The notes beneath the pieces are model-generated. The model had not been told where the DNA came from, ran no database searches, and saw nothing but the letters and a program-made list of their open reading frames with translations. 64,000 bases of DNA, taken from NCBI RefSeq assembly GCF_900090275.1, contig NZ_LT607755.1, positions 2,232,001 through 2,296,000 on the forward strand, written 5' to 3'. This document shows, in pieces, positions 44,164 to 51,621 of the stretch. Position 1 is the stretch's first letter. Each line of letters begins with the position of its first letter. The translations under genes were made by a program, and so were the position numbers. This stretch comes from Micromonospora zamorensis. GTDB lineage: Bacteria; Actinomycetota; Actinomycetes; Mycobacteriales; Micromonosporaceae.

Positions 44164-44939
44164 CCCAGCTCAGCGACGGTGTGGACACCCTCACCGTGCG
44201 CATCGACGACCGGGTGTTGACCGCAGTGCCGGACTACGTGCTCGGCGTGATCGCCATACCGGCGATCGAGGTCGCCCCGGCGCCTCCCGCCGTGTCGGCA
44301 CTGCTGACCGCCGCCGAGGACGCGCTGCACGCGGCAGGCCTGGACAAGGCGGGGGTGGCGGAGCTGCCGGGCATCGCCGCGTGGCGGGAGGCGTACCGGG
44401 CGGTGGGGGTGAACCCCAACCGGTTCCCGTGCGCCGCCGAGTCGATCGCCCGGCGGGTCGCCAAGGGTGACCGGCTGCCCCGGATCAACGCCCTGGTCGA
44501 CCTCTGCAACGCGGTGTCGCTCGGTGCGGCGCTGCCGGTGGCCTCGTGCGCTGTCGACGGTCTCGCCGACCTCGTCGTCCGGCCGGCCGACGGCACCGAG
44601 ACCTACCTCCCGCTCGGCACGCCCGAGGCGCCGGAGCAGCCCGAGCCGGGCGAGGTCGTCTACGCCGACGCCGACGGGCGGGCCCACTCGCGCCGCTGGA
44701 ACTGGCGGCAGGGCCACCTGGTCCGCACCGATCTGGGCCGGCACCGGCTGCTGCTCACCGTCGAGTCGGCCCACCCCGGAGGCCGGGCCGAGGTGACGGA
44801 CGCGCTGGCCCGGCTCGCCGCCGCCCTCGACGAGCTGTCCGACGGCACGCGGCAGGAGGCGGTGCTCGACGGCGCGACGACCAGCGCCGTCCTGCGCACC
44901 GCGGGCCCGGTGGCCAGCGACAGTGGGAGCCGATCGTGA
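44160..44939 (+). CDS. Free-standing B3/B4 tRNA-editing-domain protein
   Basis: The 259-residue protein is a stand-alone B3/B4 domain, the fold that in the phenylalanyl-tRNA synthetase beta chain hydrolyses mischarged Tyr-tRNA(Phe). Recognisable elements are GIAAWREAYRAVGVNPNRFP, RVAKGDRLPRINALVDLCN and the later VYADADGRAHSRRWNWRQG pocket strand. It has no synthetase catalytic or anticodon domain. Free-standing members of this family are common but poorly characterised. ATGA and GTGA overlaps tie it to the exporter before it and the ATP-grasp ligase after it. In a cluster predicted to make a Phe/Tyr-like amino acid, a trans-editing role protecting tRNA(Phe) or tRNA(Tyr) is an attractive inference, not a demonstrated one. 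Confidence 0.82.
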   Translation: MTQLSDGVDTLTVRIDDRVLTAVPDYVLGVIAIPAIEVAPAPPAVSALLTAAEDALHAAGLDKAGVAELPGIAAWREAYRAVGVNPNRFPCAAESIARRVAKGDRLPRINALVDLCNAVSLGAALPVASCAVDGLADLVVRPADGTETYLPLGTPEAPEQPEPGEVVYADADGRAHSRRWNWRQGHLVRTDLGRHRLLLTVESAHPGGRAEVTDALARLAAALDELSDGTRQEAVLDGATTSAVLRTAGPVASDSGSRS

Positions 44940-46171
44940 ACCGCGCGATCCTGGTGATCTACCGACCGGCGGCAGGCCGGTACGCGGCCCAGTTCCGCAG
45001 CGTGGTCGCCGCCGCCACCGATCTGGGCGTGGCGACCGTCGCGCTGCTGCCGACCGGGCAGCCGGCCGCCGAAGCCGCTGGTCTGCCCTGCTATCACGCC
45101 GACCTCGACGACTCCGAGGCTGTCCGCTCGGCGGTCACGACGATCCTCGCCGCGCACCCGGTGGAGCGCATCTTCCCGCTCTTCGAGGGCGACGTGCTCA
45201 CCGCCGCGCGCTGCCGCCGTGACCACGGCATCGGAGGGCTCGACCCGGAGCAGGCGCTGGCCTTCCGGGACAAGAACGTGATGCACCGCCGGGCCGTCGA
45301 GCTGGGCGTGCCGGTGGCCCGCTCGTGCCGCCCCGAGACGGTGGGCGCGGTCGCCGAGTTCGCCGCCGAGGTGGGCTGGCCGGTGGTCATCAAGCCGTAC
45401 GCGGGCTGGGCCTGCGGGGACACCCACCGGGTGGACTCCACCGAGGACCTGGCCCGGGTCTGGCCGCTGGTCGCCGACGACCGGCACGACTACCGGGTGG
45501 AGGAGTACGTCCGGGGCGCCGAATACCACGTCGACTCGCTGCTGCGCGACGGCGAGGTGGTCTTCGAGCAGCTGTCCCGCTACACGTACTCGGTGCTGGA
45601 GTTCCGCGACGAGCCCGGCGGCACTGTCTCCCGCAAGCACGACCTGACCCCGGCGGAGCGGCGCATCCTGACCGCCAGCGCCACGGTGCTGCGCGGCTTC
45701 GGGATGCGTACCGGGGTGGCGCACGTGGAGTTCTTCCTGCGCGACGACGGCGAGCTGGTGTTCGGCGAGGCGGCCGCCCGGGCCGGCGGTGGCTCGATCG
45801 TCCCCGCCATCCAGGCCGGGCGGGGCATCAACCTGGCGGGGGAGTGGTGCCGGCTGGAGCTGGACCCGGGGCACGTGCCGGCGACCACCCTCGGCCCGGA
45901 GATCGGCACCGAATACCTCTGCTCCGACCGGTACGGCCGGATCACCGCGATCACCACCGCCGAGGAGCTGCGGGCGCTCGACTCGGTGCTCGACGCGGAC
46001 GTGTGGAAGACCGTCGGGGACGTGCTCGCCGTGCCGACCGCCTCCAACGACGTGCTCGGCTGGTACGTCTGCGAGGGCCGCGACTTCGACGACGTACGCG
46101 CCCGGTTCAAGGTCATCCGGGACGCCTTCGAGGTGCTCACCGAGCCGGCCGGTGATCCGTCATGTGGCTGA
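44936..46171 (+). CDS. ATP-grasp ligase (L-amino acid ligase-like)
   Basis: The 411-residue ATP-grasp enzyme would join a carboxylate to an amine via an acyl phosphate. Features are a pre-ATP-grasp domain (residues 1-110), LAFRDKNVMHRRAVELGVP, WPVVIKPYAGWACGDT, VEEYVRGAEYHVDSL, HVEFFLRDDGELVFGEAA (metal-binding Glu) and ARAGGGSIVP. Dipeptide ligases such as BacD share this architecture. GTG at 44936 is fixed by the GTGA overlap with the B3/B4 gene and by the conserved start of the fold. It overlaps the following MFS gene by ten bases. With no NRPS present, it is the best candidate for forming a peptide or amide bond. Confidence 0.87.
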   Translation: MNRAILVIYRPAAGRYAAQFRSVVAAATDLGVATVALLPTGQPAAEAAGLPCYHADLDDSEAVRSAVTTILAAHPVERIFPLFEGDVLTAARCRRDHGIGGLDPEQALAFRDKNVMHRRAVELGVPVARSCRPETVGAVAEFAAEVGWPVVIKPYAGWACGDTHRVDSTEDLARVWPLVADDRHDYRVEEYVRGAEYHVDSLLRDGEVVFEQLSRYTYSVLEFRDEPGGTVSRKHDLTPAERRILTASATVLRGFGMRTGVAHVEFFLRDDGELVFGEAAARAGGGSIVPAIQAGRGINLAGEWCRLELDPGHVPATTLGPEIGTEYLCSDRYGRITAITTAEELRALDSVLDADVWKTVGDVLAVPTASNDVLGWYVCEGRDFDDVRARFKVIRDAFEVLTEPAGDPSCG

Positions 46172-47382
46172 GCAGGTTCCGGGCCCTGCCGCGCCCTCTG
46201 CGGATGCTGGTCTACGCCTCGTTCATCAACCGGGCCGGGATGTTCGTCTTCCCGCTGCTCGCGGTCTACCTGGTGCAGAGCCGGCACCTCAGCACCGGCG
46301 AGGCGGGTGTGCTGATCTCCGTGGGCAGCACCGGCCTGCTCGCCGGCAGCCTGCTCAGCGGCCCGGTCTGCGCCCGGGCCGGTCGACGTGCCGCGCTGGT
46401 GTCGAGCCTGCTGCTCAACGCGGTCGGCTACCTGGGCCTCGCAGTGCTCGACGGTCCGACCTGGACGTACGCGGCACTGCTCTTCGTCGCGCTGGTCGGG
46501 ATGGGGATGTTCGCCCCGGCGGCGAACACGCTGATCGCCGACCTGACCCAACCCGAACAGCGCCCCTTCGCGTACACGGTCAGCTACCTGGCCAACAATC
46601 TCGGCATGGGCGTCGGCCCGCTGCTCGGCGGGTTCGCGGCGGCCTACTCCTACCAGCTGATGTTCGCCGGGAACATCCTGCTCGGCCTGCTCGCGGCGGC
46701 CACCATCTGGCTCTTCGTACCGGCGGACACCCGGCGGGTGCCGACGGCCTCGCCGGCCGGCACCACCCGTCGGGCCGGCCTGCTGCGGGACATCGACGTG
46801 GCGGTGCTGGTGGTGGTCTCGATCTGTTTCGTCGCGCCGCTGATCGGCCTGGAATACACGCTGCCCCTCGCGGTCACCACAGTGCTGCACTCGTCGGTGG
46901 CGGTGGTCGGTGCCGTCTACACCATCAACAGCGTGGTCGTGGTCAGTGCCAGTCTGCTGATCGAGAAGCGGATGAAGGCGTACTCGACCCGGGCCCTGCT
47001 GATCACGGCGGGCCTGCTCTGGTCGACCGGGATGGCCATCCTGGTCTTCGCGTTCTCGCTGCCCGCCGTGCTGCTGTCGACAGTGGTCTGGACCCTCGGG
47101 GAGATCATCGCCTCGGTGGTGATTCCGACCTACATCGCCGACCACGTCCAGGAGCACCGGGTCGGCAGCTTCATGGCGCTGAACGGTTTCGTGCTCAGCT
47201 CCGCCCGGCTGGTCGTGCCGATGGGCCTCGGCTTCGTCTGGCAGGCCGGTGGGCACCGCCCCGTCCTCCTCCTGCTCCTGCTGACCCCTGTGGTCGGCGT
47301 GGTCGCGTTCGCAGTGCTGCGGATCCGACCGGCTGCCCGGCCCGTGCCGGCGCCCGCCGAGCCGGCCACCGCCAGTTCCTGA
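46162..47382 (+). CDS. MFS transporter 2
   Basis: The 406-residue protein is a twelve-helix MFS exporter with RAGMFVFPLLAVYL in helix 1, ARAGRRAALVSSLL in the helix 2-3 loop, and YLANNLGMGVGPLLGG in helix 5, resembling the antiporter motif of drug exporters (BacE is an MFS protein in the bacilysin cluster). It starts inside the 3' end of the ATP-grasp gene. Two exporters of different subtypes in one operon are unusual; they may handle product and precursor separately. Confidence 0.87.
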   Translation: MWLSRFRALPRPLRMLVYASFINRAGMFVFPLLAVYLVQSRHLSTGEAGVLISVGSTGLLAGSLLSGPVCARAGRRAALVSSLLLNAVGYLGLAVLDGPTWTYAALLFVALVGMGMFAPAANTLIADLTQPEQRPFAYTVSYLANNLGMGVGPLLGGFAAAYSYQLMFAGNILLGLLAAATIWLFVPADTRRVPTASPAGTTRRAGLLRDIDVAVLVVVSICFVAPLIGLEYTLPLAVTTVLHSSVAVVGAVYTINSVVVVSASLLIEKRMKAYSTRALLITAGLLWSTGMAILVFAFSLPAVLLSTVVWTLGEIIASVVIPTYIADHVQEHRVGSFMALNGFVLSSARLVVPMGLGFVWQAGGHRPVLLLLLLTPVVGVVAFAVLRIRPAARPVPAPAEPATASS

Positions 47383-47403
47383 CACCCACCCCTGGAAGAG
47401 GCC

Positions 47404-48708
47404 ATGACCGCTACGAAGTTCGTGCTGCCCGACAGTGACATCCCGACGACCTGGTACAACGTGGTCCCCGATCTGCCCAAGGGTCTGCCCCCGATGCTCC
47501 ACCCCGGCACCCGGGAGCCGATCACGCCGGCGGACCTCGAACCGCTCTTCGCCAGCGGCATGATCGAGCAGGAGTTCTCCACCGAGCGGGAGGTGGACAT
47601 CCCCGGGCCGGTGCTCGACATCTACCGGCAGTGGCGGCCCAGCCCGCTCGTGCGGGCCCGTCGCCTGGAGCAGGCGCTCGGCACGCCGGCCCGGATCTAC
47701 TTCAAGTACGAGGGGGTCAGCCCCGCCGGCAGCCACAAACCGAACACCGCGGTCCCGCAGGCGTACTACAGCAAGCAGGACGGCGTGCAGCGGCTGACCA
47801 CGGAGACCGGTGCCGGCCAGTGGGGCAGCTCGCTGTCGATGGCCTGCGCATACTTCGGCCTCGACTGCGAGGTCTTCATGGTGCGGGTCAGCTACGACCA
47901 GAAGCCGTACCGGCGGGGCCTGATGGAGACGTTCGGCGCGTCGGTCACCGCGAGCCCGAGCGACCGTACCGGGGCGGGTCGGGCGGCCCTCGCCGCCGAC
48001 CCGGAGTCCAGTGGCAGCCTCGGCCTGGCCATCTCCGAGGCGGTGGAGGCGGCGATGCACAGCGGCGGCGCCGCCAAGTACGCCCTGGGTTCGGTGCTCA
48101 ACCTGGTGTTGATGCACCAGACGATCATCGGCCAGGAGGCGCTGCTCCAGTTGGCTATGGCCGACGACTACCCGGACATCGTGATCGGCGCGGCCGGCGG
48201 TGGCTCCAATTTCGCCGGGTTGGCCCTGCCGATCCTGCGCCGGCAGTGGGGTGGCGGCCCGACGGTGCGGTTCATCGCGGCGGAGCCGGCCTCCTGCCCG
48301 TCTTTGACCCAGGGCAGTTACGACTACGACTTCGGCGACACCGCCGGGCTCACCCCGCTGACCAAGATGCACACCCTGGGCCACGACTTCCACCCGCCGG
48401 CGATCCACGCCGGCGGGCTGCGCTACCACGGCATGGCGCCGATCGTGAGCGCGCTACGGGAGATCGACCTGATCGAGGCGCGGGCGGTGCCGCAGACCGC
48501 GTGCTTCGAGGCGGGCGTGCTGTTCGCCCGCAGCGAGGGGATCGTGCCGGCGCCGGAGTCCACCCACGCGGTCCGGGTGGCGGTGGACGAGGCGATCCAC
48601 TGCCGGGAGACGGGAGAGTCGAAGGCGATCGTCTTCTCCCTGTCCGGGCACGGCCACTTCGACATGCAGGCCTACATCGACTACTTCGCCGGAAAGCTGA
48701 CGGACTGA
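47404..48708 (+). CDS. TrpB2-like PLP-dependent synthase
   Basis: The 434-residue protein is closest to the TrpB2 branch of tryptophan synthase beta chains: [17 protein letters not shown] (PLP Lys112), [26 protein letters not shown] (phosphate loop) and [13 protein letters not shown]. Such enzymes make an aminoacrylate from Ser and add a nucleophile at the beta carbon. No trpA, trpC, trpD or trpF is nearby, so a housekeeping role is unlikely. It could build a non-standard amino acid from a ring nucleophile or a small amine. ATG at 47404 follows GGAAGAGG. A 16-bp hairpin lies immediately downstream. Confidence 0.9.
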   Translation: MTATKFVLPDSDIPTTWYNVVPDLPKGLPPMLHPGTREPITPADLEPLFASGMIEQEFSTEREVDIPGPVLDIYRQWRPSPLVRARRLEQALGTPARIYFKYEGVSPAGSHKPNTAVPQAYYSKQDGVQRLTTETGAGQWGSSLSMACAYFGLDCEVFMVRVSYDQKPYRRGLMETFGASVTASPSDRTGAGRAALAADPESSGSLGLAISEAVEAAMHSGGAAKYALGSVLNLVLMHQTIIGQEALLQLAMADDYPDIVIGAAGGGSNFAGLALPILRRQWGGGPTVRFIAAEPASCPSLTQGSYDYDFGDTAGLTPLTKMHTLGHDFHPPAIHAGGLRYHGMAPIVSALREIDLIEARAVPQTACFEAGVLFARSEGIVPAPESTHAVRVAVDEAIHCRETGESKAIVFSLSGHGHFDMQAYIDYFAGKLTD

Positions 48709-48712
48709 CCTC

Positions 48713-48748
48713 GCAGGGGGTGGGCGCCGTGCGGCGCTCACCCCCTGC
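48713..48748 (+). terminator. Strong hairpin after the TrpB2-like gene
   Basis: Positions 48713-48728 pair with 48733-48748 over 16 bp (one G-U pair) around a GTGC loop. It begins four bases after the stop codon and ends 18 bases before the next start. It could terminate or attenuate the long operon and separate it from the last four genes. Confidence 0.75.
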
Positions 48749-48766
48749 CTCGCACCGGGGGTTAAT

Positions 48767-49465
48767 GTGCACAGCGAAGCAGGGACCATCCTCGCCATCA
48801 ACGGATCGGAACGGGTCGGCGGCAACACCGACCACGCCATCGCGTACGCGGGTCGGCTGATCGCCGAGCGCGGTGCGATCCTGCGCACCATCCAGCTACG
48901 TGAGCACCGGATCTCGCCGTGCAGCCCGTGCGGCGACTGCAACAGCCGTACAGTGCCCTGCCAGCTGGACGACGACGTCCCCGCCCTGGTGGAGCAGATG
49001 ACCAACGCCGACGGGCTGATCTACGCGGCCCCGGTGCACGGCTTCGGCCTGGCTCACCTCATGCAGGTCTTCATCGAGCGTGCGGGCGTCGGCTACCTGC
49101 GGTTCACCCGTCCGCTGGCGGACAAGGTGGGCGGCATCATCGTCACCGGACGGCGCTACAGCGACTCCTCCGTACACAACCAGATCGTCAACAACCTGCT
49201 GCTCAACCGGATGATCCTGGTGGGCAGCGGGTTCCCCGTCCTGCTGCGCAACACCACCGGCACGCCCGGCCTGACCGACCCCGAGGGCATCGACGCGTTG
49301 GAGCGGATGGTGCACCGGATGCTCGACATGGTGCAGCTGCTCAAGCGACACCAGCGGGTCGACGGCGACCCGGTGCTTCCGCGCCGGGACCGCAACGAAC
49401 GCGTTCCGCGGCCCCGCCGCAACGAATCCGCCCAGACCAGAGGAGATATCGAGAATGTCCACTGA
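48767..49465 (+). CDS. Iron-sulfur flavoprotein / NAD(P)H-dependent FMN reductase family
   Basis: The 232-residue flavodoxin-fold protein has the FMN phosphate loop NGSERVGGNT (residues 12-21) and APVHGFGLAHLMQVFIER. Cys52, Cys55, Cys58 and Cys65 form a CX2CX2CX6C pattern typical of archaeal-type iron-sulfur flavoproteins that bind a 4Fe-4S cluster, followed by DDD. The Arg-rich C-terminal tail from about residue 205 is probably disordered. GTG at 48767 follows GGGGG; its 3' end overlaps the cupin gene by 11 bases. It could supply electrons or reduced flavin to a cluster enzyme, or reduce an unsaturated ring. The partner is unknown. Confidence 0.8.
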   Translation: MHSEAGTILAINGSERVGGNTDHAIAYAGRLIAERGAILRTIQLREHRISPCSPCGDCNSRTVPCQLDDDVPALVEQMTNADGLIYAAPVHGFGLAHLMQVFIERAGVGYLRFTRPLADKVGGIIVTGRRYSDSSVHNQIVNNLLLNRMILVGSGFPVLLRNTTGTPGLTDPEGIDALERMVHRMLDMVQLLKRHQRVDGDPVLPRRDRNERVPRPRRNESAQTRGDIENVH

Positions 49466-49802
49466 GCAGGTTGCCGCGCCGGTCGGCATCGACTTCCCGG
49501 CCACCGAGTGGGAGAGGTGGGACAAGCCGGGGGCCGAGGGGCGCGTCAAGATCTCGTATGTCGGTGGGCAGCGTCTGCGCCTGCTGGAGCTGCCGCCCGG
49601 CTTCGACGAGCAGCACTGGTGCCTGCGGGGGCACACCGGTTACGTCCTGCAGGGCGAGTTCACCATCCACTTCCGGGACCGGTCGGTGCCGTGCCGCCCC
49701 GGGATGGGCTTCGTCATCCCCGACGACGAGGAGCACCGGTCCCAGGGCAGCGACGCCGAGCCCACCGTCGTCTTCGTGGTCGACCAGGTTCCCCAACCGT
49801 GA
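49455..49802 (+). CDS. Small cupin protein
   Basis: The 115-residue protein is a single-domain cupin with the first motif around EQHWCLRGHTGYVLQGEF (residues about 55-72) and the second around GMGFVIPDDEEHRSQ. The usual HxH pair of motif 1 is replaced by H-W-C-L-R-G-H, so metal binding may differ or be lost. The bacilysin pathway uses a bicupin (BacB) to isomerise the BacA product; this protein is half that size and only the fold is shared. It overlaps the flavoprotein gene by 11 bases and the chorismate mutase gene by four (GTGA). An isomerase role here is a hypothesis. Confidence 0.75.
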   Translation: MSTEQVAAPVGIDFPATEWERWDKPGAEGRVKISYVGGQRLRLLELPPGFDEQHWCLRGHTGYVLQGEFTIHFRDRSVPCRPGMGFVIPDDEEHRSQGSDAEPTVVFVVDQVPQP

Positions 49803-50167
49803 GCGACCAGCACCGGATCACCGCGCCGGCCGGCTCCCCGCCGGCCGGCGCCGCCGACGGCCCGGCCCGGATCGCCGAGCTGCGCGGTGCCATCGACGGG
49901 CTCGACCAACGGATCATCGCCCTGCTGGCCGAGCGCACCCGGGTGGTGCAGGAGCTGACCGCGCACAAGACGGACGAGGCGACCGTCCGGTCACCCGACC
50001 GGGTGCGGCAGGTGCTCGACCGGGTGCACGACCTGGCCAGCCGGCACGGCATGCCGCCCGAGGTGGCGGTCGGCACCTACCGCGCCCTCATCGACGAGCT
50101 GACCCGGATGCAGCTCGACATGCTGGCCGCCCGCCGTGCCGCGGCGCCGCTAATGGACGAGCGATGA
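49799..50167 (+). CDS. AroQ-type chorismate mutase homologue with altered substrate pocket
   Basis: The 122-residue protein is an AroQ helix bundle. Aligned to E. coli chorismate mutase, it keeps Arg11 (here Arg29), Arg28 (Arg46), Lys39 (Lys57), Arg51 (Arg68) and Gln88 (Gln105). Asp48 is replaced by Ser65 and Glu52 by Val69; in the E. coli enzyme those two residues contact the C4 hydroxyl. PapB-type 4-amino-4-deoxychorismate mutases are AroQ relatives acting on a substrate with an amine at that carbon, which would fit. GTG at 49799 is fixed by the GTGA overlap; an unconserved Pro/Ala-rich leader occupies residues 1-22. It overlaps the UbiD-like gene by four bases. Confidence 0.85.
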   Translation: MSDQHRITAPAGSPPAGAADGPARIAELRGAIDGLDQRIIALLAERTRVVQELTAHKTDEATVRSPDRVRQVLDRVHDLASRHGMPPEVAVGTYRALIDELTRMQLDMLAARRAAAPLMDER

Positions 50168-51621
50168 GCCGCCCGCCCGTCGACCTGCGGCACGCCCTGG
50201 CCACCCTCGACCCGCTCCCCGGCGAGCTGGTCCGGGTCGCCACGGAGCTGCCGGCCCGCTACGGCGTCTCCGCCCACTACGCGCGCTGGGCCGGCGCGCC
50301 CGCCGCCCCGCCCACCGGCGCGGGCCCGGCAGTGCTCTTCGACCGGGTACGCCCCGACCACGGCCCGACCCGGGCGGTGCTGATGGGCCTGTACGGCACC
50401 CGTCGGCGCGCCGCCGGCCTGCTCGGCTGCACACCGGCCGAGTTGCCGCACCGGCTGCTCGACGCGGTCGCCGCGCCCCGCCCGCCGGTGCCCGCACCCG
50501 ACCCGGCCCGCTGGCCTCGCGAGACGCTGCCGGTGGACCTGACCGCGCTGCCGGTGCCGGTGCTCACCGACGAGGACGCCGGGCCCTACCTGACCCTCGG
50601 CGCGGTGCTCGCCACCGACCCGGACACCGGGGTCCGCAACCTGTCCGTGCACCGGATGTGTGTGCAGGGTCCGGACACGCTGACCATCTGGATGGTGCCC
50701 GGACGGGACCTGGAGCTCGCGCACCAGGCCGCGCTGCGCCGGGGGAGCCCGTTGCCGGTGGCCATCCACCTCGGCCTGTGCCCGGCGGTGCTGCTCTCCT
50801 CCTGCTGCCCGACCTCACTGGTGCCACCGGACCTCGACGAGCTGGCGGTGGCCGGTGCTCTCGCCGGGCAGCCGGTGGAGCTGCTGCCCTGCCGCACTGT
50901 GGACACCGAGTTCATCGCGCACGCCGAGTACGTCATCGAGGGGGAGCTGCTGGCCGACCGGGCACCGGAGAGCCGGCACGGCACTGTCGCCACACCGGAG
51001 TTCCTCGGCTACCAGGGCCGGGCGCACCCCTCGTTGCCGTTGATCCGGGTCACCGGGATCACCGCCCGGGAGAGCCCGATCCTGCAGGCGGTGTCCGGCC
51101 CCGGGCACGAGCAGTCGGTGCTGCTCGGCTTCGGGATGGAGGCCGCGGTGCTGGACCTGTTGCGCCGTCGGGGCACGCCGGCGCTGGCCGCGCACTGTCA
51201 CACCGCAGGTGGCGGTCAGCTCATGGTGGTGCTCCAGTGGCCGGCGAAGCGCGGCCCGGAGGACGACGTGGCGGTACGCGTCGCCGCCGAGGCCGTGCTG
51301 GAGCAGTTCCGGATGGCCAAGCTGGTGCTGTGCGTGGACGACGACGTCGACATCGAAGCCGATCAGGACCTGTGGTGGGCGATGGTCACCCGCTTCCAGG
51401 CCGACCAGGACCTGCACGTGCTGCCGGACCGGGAGGGTTTCCCCCTCGACCCGAGCCAGCACACCGGCTACTCCCCGTCGCTCTCGGCCGACGGTCGGAC
51501 GGCGAAGGCGGTCTTCGACTGCACAGTGCCGTACGCCCAGCGCGCCCGGTTCCAGCGGCCCCGCTTCACCGAGCCGTCACTTCCCGCACCGCGGCGGCCA
51601 GCAGCGCCACACCTTCGGTGA
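50164..51621 (+). CDS. UbiD-family decarboxylase
   Basis: The 485-residue protein belongs to the UbiD/Fdc1 family, which uses prenylated FMN to decarboxylate (or carboxylate) aromatic and unsaturated acids. Visible elements are GVRNLSVHRMCVQG (about residue 155, Asn/Arg of the cofactor site), the IEGELLAD...EFLGYQG stretch with the catalytic acidic region, and LVLCVDDDVDIEADQDLWW (about 390). No UbiX prenyltransferase is in the window, so cofactor would come from elsewhere. ATGA overlap links it to the chorismate mutase. The 3' end overlaps the convergent MocR gene by 56 bases, marking the right edge of the cluster. Confidence 0.88.
   Translation: MSRPPVDLRHALATLDPLPGELVRVATELPARYGVSAHYARWAGAPAAPPTGAGPAVLFDRVRPDHGPTRAVLMGLYGTRRRAAGLLGCTPAELPHRLLDAVAAPRPPVPAPDPARWPRETLPVDLTALPVPVLTDEDAGPYLTLGAVLATDPDTGVRNLSVHRMCVQGPDTLTIWMVPGRDLELAHQAALRRGSPLPVAIHLGLCPAVLLSSCCPTSLVPPDLDELAVAGALAGQPVELLPCRTVDTEFIAHAEYVIEGELLADRAPESRHGTVATPEFLGYQGRAHPSLPLIRVTGITARESPILQAVSGPGHEQSVLLGFGMEAAVLDLLRRRGTPALAAHCHTAGGGQLMVVLQWPAKRGPEDDVAVRVAAEAVLEQFRMAKLVLCVDDDVDIEADQDLWWAMVTRFQADQDLHVLPDREGFPLDPSQHTGYSPSLSADGRTAKAVFDCTVPYAQRARFQRPRFTEPSLPAPRRPAAPHLR

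Noticed and set aside
45580..48429. 949-aa minus-strand frame opposite ATP-grasp, MFS and TrpB2 genes
   Set aside because: It crosses three real genes, and its translation is His/Arg/Gln-rich with no domain.
47404..48708. Housekeeping tryptophan synthase beta chain
   Set aside because: There are no other trp genes nearby, it belongs to the TrpB2 branch, and it is embedded in a specialised operon; a housekeeping role is not fully excluded.
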